Positions 54,711-64,000 of a stretch of 64,000 bases of DNA are shown here, piece after piece; the stretch's first letter is position 1, and every line of letters begins with the position of its first letter. The DNA is from Agapanthus africanus (taxonomy: Eukaryota > Streptophyta > Magnoliopsida > Asparagales > Amaryllidaceae): positions 257,944,867 to 258,008,866 of the forward strand of contig CM057342.1 of the NCBI GenBank assembly GCA_030015575.1. The letters run 5' to 3'. The notes below the pieces were generated by a model, which saw only the letters and a list, made by a program, of their open reading frames with translations, ran no database searches and was not told where the DNA came from. Position numbers and translations under genes: made by a program.

Positions 54711-56880
54711 CAACCCCTAAACACTACCCCCTCACCCCAAAATTTTGAGTAAATTCTTAAGAAATTCCTAAAAACCCTCGCGTGCATTTAAAGTGAACAA
54801 AGAGGCGAAGCTCCGGCGAATTTTCCGGCGATAACCCTAGGAGTTCCCGGCGACAAAACGGCGCACCGGAAACTACGTCCACTCCCTCTCCCTCTCCTCT
54901 TTAAGCTAAACCCGTAAGTCCCACCTTCCCCCTTCTCTACTCTTTCTGAAAATACGAAATTCTAAAACCCGACGGAATCGGAGAAAATCCGATTTCCGAT
55001 TCGGTTCTTCCTAAAACTATCACTTTTCTTTAATCCAATCATGTTAAACCATTACATGTTGACTATTAAACACTAACTAATCATATTGAACAAGTTCCAT
55101 ATCAAAAGAAATTGCTATTTCTATTTTACCGTACTTCTTCATTAAAATACCATATAGTTTCATTTTCGACATTTGAACATCACAAACTTGCTATATCTAT
55201 AAGTATATTACGAGGTAATGACCTACCTCCTCACAACACTCATATGAAACATAGCACAATACTTTTCGGGAACATAGAATACGGGAAACGAACATTTACA
55301 TATAAATACCCTTACTAATAAAACCATTTTTACAAGATTTAGTATTTTTAAACAAATCTTTGCAAAGCGCCGCTACAACCCATTTTGGGGAACCCGACTG
55401 GGATGGTGCGGAATATCGCACGTCCCTGGGCTTAGTAGTGCGAGATTCAGACTCCGGCAAGGGGCATTCGGTCTCGAAAGATTTACAAAATACAAAATCT
55501 TAAGAAAATGAGATTTCTAGAAATATAATATATATTAAAAAATTATTTGTATATAAATATATATATATGTATAATTAAAATATCTATTTTATGATAATAT
55601 AAATATTCCAACTTTTTCTAAAAACACAAGAGTCACTTTACATTAAAATACCATGAATTCCATACAAGTCAATATTACAAAGAAATACCCTTTATTATGA
55701 AATTAGGTTATTCTCACTAGAAATGTCACAAATATAAAATCTATAATTATTACAACTCTAAAGGCGATAATTAAACACTTGGGATGTATCTTGAAAATTA
55801 TACAAAAAGTATTTTTACATAAAACCCTTCAAGTTCTATAAATTATCCTAAAGACCCTAGTAAACATAGGTTTAAGCGGGACCAATCTCTTGAGCCTCAG
55901 GGAGCCGGATAAGTGGGTGCTTGCCTATCTAAGCTAGAAAACTTAACAACGGTGTTATCAAAACGGTAATCGTCTTTGAAAAAGACATAAATCCTGCCGC
56001 CCATGTGCAGCGGTTACCGATAACATCAAAACAATCAGGACTTCAATTTCTTTTCTAATTGTTCTGACTCGGACCGAGTCTCATTAATAATCTGACTTGA
56101 ATATGATTCAAGTACAATATGCAATCTATAATCCAACATGAATCCATGAATACATATATTCAATCTATATTGACTGAACCGAACCATGGATATACTTCCA
56201 TTTACATGATTCTCCAGTTACATCCATGATTCTCCAGTTACATCCATTTACTGATATTATGGTTTCGGTAAGTCATCCAATTATATAATCTATACAGTTT
56301 ACAATACAAGACAATACAATACAACTATACAACAAGACAGCTCGGGGTTTAAGGGGTAGATTGGTACGGAAGGTGTTAGAAGTGGCACGAGACTGCAAGA
56401 TTAAGACACCTAACCTATATTCAGTGTGCCGTTGTTCCGGGCTTTCTAACGGAGCCTCGTACTTTCAGTTTGCCCTAGTCTCTAGCATATAGAGACTCCT
56501 CTCGTATACACTGGTATACTTCTGTACCAAGCTACAAACAACAGCGTTAACACCAATACAAGATAATACAACTTTAAAAGCTACTCTCTCTCTTACTCTC
56601 TGTCTATTATACTTCCCCCCTTATCTTTGGGACTTACCGAGCGATCTGTTCGCTGACGACATTCTCTTCTTTCTTCTTTGAATGTCGTCAGGTGATCTGA
56701 ACACGTCAGAGATCAAGCCCAGCGCTGAAGACTTGGACCATTTCGTTGAAGACCCGGAGCTTTAGTTCATTGTACACTTTTATTTTAGTACCTTTCCTTT
56801 TCTGTTATGCCATTGTTTAGGCATTGTTTTATTTCAGTTGTATTTACATTTCCATGCATTGTACAGAAAGAATGTGAATA

Positions 56881-56886
56881 AATAAA
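56881..56886 (+). terminator. polyadenylation signal of S2 LTR
   Basis: AATAAA, overlapping a second AATAAA, about 140 bp before the LTR end, followed by a T-rich stretch. Confidence 0.5.
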
Positions 56887-57026
56887 GTTGTTTTATTAAA
56901 TCTTGTCTCTTGTGCATTTACTTTTATATTGCTTAGATATGCTTAGCGTATTTACTTCACAGTAAATACGTAGCGGCATCGTCGCGTCCTCTGCCCATAT
57001 ACTGGGAAGCGGGGCGTGACATTTAG

Positions 57027-58699
57027 GCTCCGATTTTGAAAACTAGTGGTTTTAAAGAAAACCGAGTAAACTAAAAGAATATAAACTTTTGCTCAAGAGG
57101 TCACTCCCCGTGAAGGGATCTAGGCTTTTGCCTTCTCGAATGAGGTGCTGGATATTCCTAAACGAATACCACATGCAAAGCAAAAGAATATGACTATAGT
57201 TTTTTGAAATTTGTTCCAACAACATCTTTTAGATTTATTTTTTCTTGCATTAATCAACATTAACACGGTCCCATCAATTAAAAACCTATCACACCAGAAA
57301 AGAACGAAATGCAATGTACGTATATGCCATCCGCATTCGCCACAGGGCCCCATCATGCATCGTTAAGTTACTTAACTAACTGCGGAGCGGGGACTGGACT
57401 AGCGCGGATGCAATACATATACAACATATATATATATATAATCATTCATCCTAGGCATGATATAAGCAACATCACATAGAAGCGATAAGCAATATGGAAA
57501 AGCGGATAATCTTAGAGCCCGGGGTTTCATTCAAGCCGCAAATGAAACCCGACGTTCCCTGGTCATATGGATAGCCTGTACAATGTATAACCAAGACCCC
57601 TACGAGCGCGGCAAGTTACCCGCCAATTGCAGAAGAGAGACAACCCCAATCAACAAAGTGAATGGGCCACCCAACACTTCACGGAATCCGATAATTTGAG
57701 CGCTCCACCGTGGGTCATCCTATACCCCCTACGAGTGCGGAGAATAGCCCGCCAATTCTAAAGTAAGGAACCTCGTTTCAACACCATGAGATGGAGGCCC
57801 GTAGCACTCTAGAACTTGGCTACTCAAGCACTCTGCCGCGGGGCAATCCTAGTACAAAAAAGAAAAAATATATACAGTGGTGGCATCGACCTCAATCCGG
57901 CCGTACCCCAATAAAAGAATATACAACCCAGCAGAAACGACATTCCACATGTCGAACGCCTGCCCCGCAATAATGAATATATAAATGAATCAAAACTGTA
58001 CAACAAACATTGCACTATAGGCTATCCATCACGACAATCCATCGAAACCATCTCAAAGATATCACAAGCAATACCACAGATAAACAAGATGCGTGCAACC
58101 CCTTCTAATCGATGTATAGCGATTAGAAGATGTTAAAAAATACATATACGCATCACAGAAGCAAGTAAATAAAACCACGCCATTAGAATTCCGCACACAA
58201 TTAGCAAACGAAACCAATTTTCCAAAGCCTGAAAATCCAGTGAGCTAAAAGTCCTAAAAATAAGCGTTTTAAGCCAATCCAGGAGTCGAAACGAATTCGA
58301 AACCCGTCCGAATCTTCATGGAGGTGAAAGGAGCAAAATTAATTGTCGACTTGGGAGCCTAGGAGGGGTACCCACCCTCAGGGGCCACCACGACGTAGCC
58401 CCCTAAGGAGGCAGACTCGAGAGCACCCTTTTGGGGTGCTCTCGGGTCACCACCCCCAAGGCCGCCTTATGGTGGTCTTGGGGAGTGAGCCCGACCTTCG
58501 GTACCCTTGGGGTATCCCCGAGGTGCCTATGCTTGACCCCGCGGTTTCTCGGTTCAAACCGTGAGCCCACGGTGTGTGCAAACATCTCAAAATATTAATT
58601 TTAGGAACAGTTTTTATTGGCAGTTCATGTGCGACAAAAATGGCGGATTTCTAACGTTGTTACGAGCTATCCAAGGCTTATAGAGTGTCTCTGATATCA
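57027..58699 (-). other. 5' leader of Copia A with GC-rich hairpins and primer site
   Basis: No gag ORF survives. A primer-site relative TGATATCAGAGAC (58687-58699, minus strand) abuts the 5' LTR and matches TGGTATCAGAGC at 10 of 12 positions. A GC-rich block at 58350-58570 holds strong hairpins: an 11-bp stem at 58418-58444 (CGAGAGCACCC) and a 13-bp stem at 58454-58483 with two wobble pairs. An ATAT hairpin region lies near 57100-57140. Confidence 0.7.
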
Positions 58700-58832
58700 T
58701 GTTAGGCGGTGTCACACACTCTACAGGGTTTGTAGAGAGGCGGAATTTTTAAAAAACAATTTTTAAGACGGCAACACCTACTAATCCCAAGATCTAGCGT
58801 AAGCCCTAGATAACAAAACTTGTAAAGGTATT
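58700..58832 (-). repeat. visible part of the 5' LTR of Copia A
   Basis: Matches 15928-16060 and then breaks at TGTAGGG, where element C begins. GTATT before the break is the expected left target site of C; the rest of this LTR lies beyond the window. Confidence 0.8.
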
Positions 58833-59648
58833 TGTAGGGTGTTTTCCGTCACCCCATTGAGATGAGAATCCACGTGCTTGTCAGGAATGTACAGATTCCT
58901 CCTGACTGTGGCAGGCTGGGGTTTATTGATTGTAGGGATCCGAATCTCCGGCATGAAAGTGTATCCCAGCACCACCACAAGGTTTTAACCAGCATCAAGC
59001 ATGCAATTTTAAAAATTTAGGGTGCTAAGCTACACTAACCTAGAATCTAACTAGAATATTAGGGTTATATGAAAATATAGCAAGTTCTATACTAAGAGAA
59101 GGAGACTACAACCTTTGTAGACCAAATCCTTCTCTTCTAAAGCTTCGAGTAGTAGTCCCTATGACTCCTCTAGGCTCCACTTGAAGTACGGATTGAGCTT
59201 GCTTCGCGATCTTCGTGTCGAAGATAATCCATCCGAAGTTTCTTTAAGACAAGCTATCTGTTCACTAATCTCCTATTAGTGAAGTAAACAATCTAGTCCA
59301 AAGTGCTAATCTAAACTAGGATGATGAAGTAGGGGTTAATATGCTCACTTAGATTTATCCAAAACCCTATGGTTCACATCACATGTAAGGGTTAGGGCTT
59401 GGAAGAGGAGGAGGAAGAAAATAATGAGAGAGCTAGCAAATGAGCAAGAAAAATAAGCAATGAATGAAGAATGGCTCACTTATGTTTCTCACTTATTGAA
59501 GCATGTAATAAATCTCAATATTTTATCCTAACCATACTTAAATAGTGAGACCAAATGAATAAATAAATTATAAAGACATGCTTCATCCATACTTAAAATA
59601 TCTCCAATATTCCACCTCTTAATCTATTTTCACAAAATATATTTTATC

Positions 59649-59684
<36 letters not shown>

Positions 59685-61060
59685 ATATATAAATATAAAT
59701 ATATATTAAGAGAATATAATTAGTGAGCAATAATATTAATTAATATATAATTATATCAAATATAAATATATATATATCAAATTATTAAATCAACACTTGA
59801 TTTAATAATCCGGTTATATCATATATAACCGATTAATATCATTTATCTGTATATCACATTATAAAATCAACACTTAATTCAATAATCTGGTTATATCACA
59901 TATAACCTAACTGATATCAAATATCGCCAGATTAGAATACGGTATCACATACTCGTATTTAATCAGGCTCCCGCATATATGTGCATATGTGCCCTATTTC
60001 GTTTCGCTTGAACTAGGAAAGCTCTGAGTGGGACTCTGAAGACTCGTCAATACGTCAGCAGTAGGTAATAATCACATCAGTTATCCACAAGCTGTCAGCG
60101 GTACTAGCTGGACGTAACAGCTACCTAGGTATTGAGCGATTAGAAGATCAACAAGCAAGCTTGTCCAAACCCCCATGAAGCCTATAAGTAACACTTACCG
60201 TACAGTCCGGTCTCTTCATCTGATATGTCGTATATCGAGCCTAGGGGTGGAATGGTCAGATCCCAGTAACTTGATAAGTCATGCCGATTTGTGGCTTATA
60301 ACGGTTCGAGAAACTACTGATAACACTTACCAGTAAATCTCATCAGCCCTGGCCAGGGACTTACTGTCATAGCCAATCGAGCATAGCGCAACATCAACTC
60401 CCAATATCGGGAGAGACGAAACCCCTCCTATTGCTCACTGCCTCCATGTGACTTGGGGCTGTACCCAAAATCCACCTGTTTGCACGACTCTTTTGAGCCG
60501 TGGTAGGAAGGAAATCAAAGCACAGTGGGAACAACACAAGACACTATGACGATCTCGGATCTATAGACTAACCTGTACTAGTGTCACCAGAGAACTGCTA
60601 TCTGACGATAGGTATGGTACCATCTAGGAGTTCTCGGCGAGTCCTGTTCGGTGTACCCATTCTCTAATGAGCACCTGTGTACAATCTTTGATGTCAAACA
60701 CCAATGGTTATGGGATCAACCATCGCCCTCTACAGGGTCAAGAAACGTACACACTAGTCTACTTTGGAATATCGATGCCCTGTCTCGATATCCCCTCGAT
60801 TAAGAACAATTAAATGATGTGCTTGTGGACTATACAAGTCCCAGTAGTATGATTCGCATCATAGTCCTGGTAGTCAAGCAAATATCCTAAGGGCTTTATC
60901 AACATGTATCAGAGAGACAGTATAAAATACAAGTGTACATATTAAGATAAAGAGCAACCAGATAGCATACTATCATGTTGAGCAAGAAATTCCTCTATAT
61001 ATATGTCCAAGCATCCACAATATCATATAATAATGGCCTTTAGGGCATACATATTCATAA
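58833..61060 (-). repeat. 3' LTR of Copia C
   Basis: About 2228 bp, close to the B LTR lengths. On the + strand it starts TGTAGGGTG. The right end is worn (CATATTCATAA instead of a clean CA) before the purine tract at 61062-61077. It contains an AT dinucleotide run at 59651-59682 and three-base-loop hairpins near 59785, 59815 and 59888. Confidence 0.82.
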
Positions 61061-61061
61061 A

Positions 61062-61876
61062 AATCTCCCACTTGCACTAAGGCCATTTTTTGTAGTATCT
61101 CATACCCAACATCCTAAAAAGTGTCTCAAACTGTGTCTGGGGGAGGGCCTTCGTGAGTTGATCCGCTGCGTTGTCATTCATGTCAATTTTCCTGACCTCG
61201 ATCTCCCGTCGATCTACTATCTCTCGGATCAGGTGATACCGCCTAAGAATATGTCTAGATCTCTGATGGGACCGGGGTTCTTTGGCCAAAGCCACAGCTC
61301 CATTGTTATGGATGCTCAATGGATAGAACCACACCAAGTTCAGCAATGAACTTCTTCATCCAGACAGCCTCTTTGGCAGCATCGTTGGCAGCGATGTATT
61401 CAGCCTCCATTGTCGAGTCTGCTACGGTATCTTGCTTGGAACTTTTCCAACATACCGCCCCTCCATTGAGGGTGAAGACAAAACCCGAGACCGACTTACT
61501 GTCGCCTTTATCACTCTAGAAGCTCGAATCGGTAAAGGACTCCACCTGGAGTTCTCCGTTACCATACACCAAGAATATTTTTATAGTCCTTCTCAAGTAC
61601 TTAAGAATGTTCTTCACAGCTGTCCAGTACTTTTCCCTAGGATCTGATTGATATCTGCTCACTACACCTAGTGAGTAAGCTACATCCGGTCTGGTACATA
61701 ACATCGCATACATGATAGACCCGACTGCTGAAGCATAGGGTATCTCTTGCATGCGAGCCCTCTCCAAATCAGTCTTGGGAGACATCTATTTGGAGAGAGT
61801 GATTCCTGAGCAAGCGGGTAAATTACCATGCTTAGAATCTTCCATACTAAACCTCTTCAGTATGGTGTCAATGTAC
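61062..61876 (-). pseudogene. RNase H region of Copia C
   Basis: The fragment at 61516-61785 reads MSPKTDLERARMQEIPYASAVGS, the end of the RT region, then RTIKIFLVYGN and FTDSSF before a TAG stop. The frame continues to about 61350 with the RNase H core. A frameshift leads into 61077-61346, which reads NNGAVALAKEPRSHQ, RRYHLIREIVDRREIEV and DNAADQLTKALPQTQFE. The protein is broken but recognisable. Confidence 0.88.
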
Positions 61877-61881
61877 CTGGA

Positions 61882-62772
61882 TTAGGACAATCCCAACATC
61901 CTCTTAGATCTATCTCTATAGATCTTTATCCCCAGGATATAGGAGGCATCACCTAGATCTTTCATGGAGAACTTTTGTGATAAGAAGAGCTTGACCGAGT
62001 GTAGCATAGGAACATCGTTTCCTATCAAGAGTTTGTCATCCACGTACAATACGAGAAAGACAACCTTACTCTCTACTACCTTATTGTATATACATGGTTC
62101 ATCTGCATTTTTGATGAAATCAAACTCTTTGATAGCTTCATCAAAACAGATGCTCCAGCTCCGCGATGCCTGTTTTAATCCGTAGATAGATTTAAGCAGC
62201 TTACACACCTTTCCGCTGCTCCCATTGTCTACGAAGCCCTCTGGTTGTGTCATGTACACGCTCTCTTCTAAATCACCATTTAAAAAAGCGGTCTTGATGT
62301 CCATCTGCCAGATTTCGTAGTCATGGTATGCAGCAATGGCAAGTAGGATCCTGATGGACTTAGGCATAGCGACAGGAGAAAAGGTTTCATCATAGTCGAT
62401 ACCTGGTCGTTGACGAAAACCTTTTGTTACAAGTCTAGCTTTGAAGGTCTCAACCTTTCCATCTACACCAATTTTCTTAAAGATCCACTTGCTCCCTATT
62501 GGTTTTACCCCTTCAGGAGCAACTTCCAAAGTCCATACTTTGTTGGTGTACATAGATTCCATCTCAGATCACATAGTATCCAGCCATTTCACAGAGTCCC
62601 CACTTGTGATGGCCTGCTCGAAACTAGTTGGGTCATCATCTTTCATAATGTAATTCTCGCTCCCACCGTCTATGAGAAAACCGTAGTATCTCTTAGGTGG
62701 ATGAGGAACCCTACTAGATTTGCGGAGTGGCTGAGGTTCGTCGGAGACTATTGGATCCTCCGGTTCTATCAA
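61882..62772 (-). pseudogene. reverse transcriptase of Copia C
   Basis: The fragment at 61882-62562 contains SKWIFKKIGVDGK, QMDIKTAFLNG with the first catalytic Asp, YGLKQASRSWSICFDE and LYVDDKLLIG with the YVDD catalytic pair intact, then KDLGDASYILGI. An in-frame TGA at about 62565 interrupts WLDTM-SEMESMY where A has Arg (CGA), consistent with deamination of a methylated CpG. A TAA at 61882 replaces the expected Gln. Upstream 62569-62772 is the integrase-RT linker with PLRKSSRVPHPP. Confidence 0.92.
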
Positions 62773-62856
62773 ATCATCAGTTGTAGTTTGTGTAGCTGGA
62801 ACTTCATCCAGCTCTACCTTATTACCACTAATTTCTTTTACAATAAATTTCTTTTC

Positions 62857-63933
62857 TTAAAAGGTGGCATATTGAGAAATAAACACTTTTCGTTCCTCAG
62901 TGTGGTTGAAGATATAACCATGTGGGTTCTTTGGATATCCCACAAACTTGTAAAGAACTGATCGTGCCTCGAGTTTTTCCGGATTTTGTTTTTTAACATA
63001 GGCCGAACAACCCCATATCTTAACTCGTTTAAGATATGGTCTCTTTCCACTCCATATCTCATATGGTGTCTTAGGCACAGATTTTGATGGAACTTGATTC
63101 AATAGGTATGCAGCTGTCTCAAGTGCATAACTCCAAAAGAAAATAGGTAACTCAGCATTACTCATCATAGAGCGCACCATATCTAATAGGGTGCGATTCC
63201 TCCGCTCCGATACTCCATTGTGCTGTGGTGTATACGGAGGAGTAAAATGAGAGAGAATCCCATTCTCTTTTAAATAATCTCGGAATTCCGTGCTTAAGTA
63301 TTCTTCTTCCCGATTAGATCGTAGGATTTTAATACTTTTACCCGTCTGGTTCTGTACTTCGTTCTTATATTCCTTGAATTTATCAAAAGATTCAGATTTG
63401 TGTTTCATCAGGAACACATGTCCGTATCTTGAGAGATCATCGGTGAATGTAATGAAGTACGAGGAACAATTCATGGCATGTGTAGACATAGGACCACATA
63501 CATCACTATGTATCAGTCCCAAGAGTTCAGTAGCTTTTTCTCCGTGTCCAGTAAATGGAGTTTTGGTCATCTTTCCTTTGAGACATGACTCGCAAGTTTC
63601 ATAAGATGTAAATTCGAATGGATTCAAATATCCATCTTTATGCAACTTATCTAGTCTTGTCACATTGATATGACCTAGTCTACAATGCCACAAGTAGGCT
63701 TCGTTCATTTCTAAACTTTTCCTCTTGTGTGTGTTCTGTATGTTTAGAACTGTAGTTTGATTTAGAACGTATATACCATTACATAACATACCAAACCCAA
63801 TCAACACTTGATTTAGACAAATGTTCATAACATTATCCTCTAATGCAAAATTATATCCTTCTTTATGCAACAAAGAAACTGATATAATATTGCACATCAT
63901 TTTTGGTACGTAATAACAGTCGTTCAAAATCAA
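62857..63933 (-). pseudogene. integrase and protease end of Copia C
   Basis: 358 codons in the same frame as RT. The order is [17 protein letters not shown] (protease end), a HHCC zinc motif (HCRLGH and CESC), [12 protein letters not shown] (first Asp), [25 protein letters not shown] (Glu) and [10 protein letters not shown] with [10 protein letters not shown]. The second catalytic Asp of the DDE triad is Asn (RSN where A has RSD), so this integrase should be inactive. The protease active site lies beyond the window. Confidence 0.93.
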
Positions 63934-64000
63934 TATATTACCACTTGGTAATACAAGGTAATATTTGCCAACTGTTTTGGCTGCAACAATTGCTCCATTC
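63934..64000 (-). pseudogene. protease region of Copia C, cut by the window edge
   Basis: Minus-strand text matches the region downstream of DTG in element A (VGEY, LPSGNT...). The frame continues past the edge. Confidence 0.7.

Larger units (their letters stand above)
54103..57026 (+). mobile_element. solo LTR S2 of a Gypsy (probably chromovirus) element, TTTAG duplication
   Basis: The LTR at 54108-57021 (2914 bp) starts TGTAACAACCC, ends GGGGCGTGACA and is flanked by TTTAG at 54103-54107 and 57022-57026. The terminal words resemble those of plant Tekay-type chromoviruses. There is no internal sequence. Orientation is set by the TATA box at 54703 and the AATAAA at 56881. A 22-bp direct repeat lies at about 56208-56250. 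Confidence 0.93.
15923..58832 (-). mobile_element. Copia element A, oldest insertion of the nest, interrupted five times
   Basis: Minus-strand Ty1/Copia element. Its 3' LTR is on the left (15928-17873, preceded by CAAAT at 15923-15927). Its 5' LTR is on the right (from 58700) and is cut by element C at 58833, so the right target duplication is outside the window. Internal pieces are 17874-18029, 28384-30042, 49606-50518, 52737-54107 and 57022-58699, about 5.8 kb in total. Across each cut the sequence resumes, as comparison with element C shows. Domain order read on the minus strand is gag end/protease, integrase, RT, RNase H, the Copia order. Pol is decayed by a frameshift before the YVDD box. 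Confidence 0.88.
58833..64000 (-). mobile_element. Copia element C, inserted in the 5' LTR of A, runs off the window
   Basis: Minus-strand element of the same broad family as A and B. Its 3' LTR is at 58833-61060 and pol lies to the right. It is the best-preserved pol in the window, one long frame with several stops, and serves as the uninterrupted reference for the cuts in A. The 5' LTR and right target duplication are outside the window. Confidence 0.85.

Noticed and set aside
59651-59682. AT dinucleotide run
   Set aside because: An ordinary microsatellite inside the LTR of C.
58700-61060. A and C sharing one middle LTR as a tandem pair
   Set aside because: The first 133 bp match A's LTR and then break at a TG edge after GTATT. 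The remaining length fits a separate C LTR, so nested insertion is simpler.

Overview
The window looks like repeat-dense plant nuclear DNA, most likely from a flowering plant. The evidence is Ty1/Copia and Ty3/Gypsy elements with plant-type primer sites (an initiator-Met type TGGTATCAGAGC and an Athila-type TGGCGCCGTTGCC), long TG...CA LTRs with 5-bp target duplications, and one small host gene with a TATA box. I see no rRNA, CRISPR array or bacterial gene. The species cannot be named from what I see.

Positions 1-11350 belong to a minus-strand Tat/Ogre-like Gypsy element (called E). It has a long gag ORF (3695-7513) and no visible protease, RT, RNase H or integrase. On its 3' side lies a 171-bp satellite (1-1464). 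The non-coding DNA on both sides of gag (about 1470-3696 and 7737-11125) is packed with short hairpins and palindromes in blocks, each block with its own stem words. In several blocks the stem arms change together. In one block nearly all imperfect pairs are A-C on the + strand, which is G.U in RNA of the minus strand, the coding strand of gag. This is the most unusual content of the window.

Positions 11345-12141 hold a decayed Copia LTR end, 12142-13060 a G-rich tract, and 14673-15127 the only convincing host gene (110 codons, conserved-looking plant protein of unknown function).

Positions 15923-64000 are one nest of retrotransposons that can be unpicked by target-site duplications (TSDs). 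The oldest is a minus-strand Copia element A (15928-58832 plus an unseen remainder). It was cut by Copia B1 (18030-28383, TSD TTCTT), Athila-like Gypsy D (30043-49605, TSD GGTGG/GGCGG), a Copia solo LTR S1 (50519-52736, TSD GATAC) and a Gypsy solo LTR S2 (54108-57021, TSD TTTAG). It was also cut by Copia C, which sits in A's own 5' LTR (58833 to beyond the window). D was in turn cut by Copia B2 (30475-40872, TSD CTTGC). B1 and B2 are separate insertions with about 1 percent or less LTR divergence, yet they share the same pol lesions, so the family probably moved using enzymes from another element. D carries gag-protease only.

The Copia elements also carry unusual structure: three hairpins with an identical loop motif, the loop differing between families but matching within each element, and a set of three-base-loop hairpins in the LTRs whose arms co-vary between copies.
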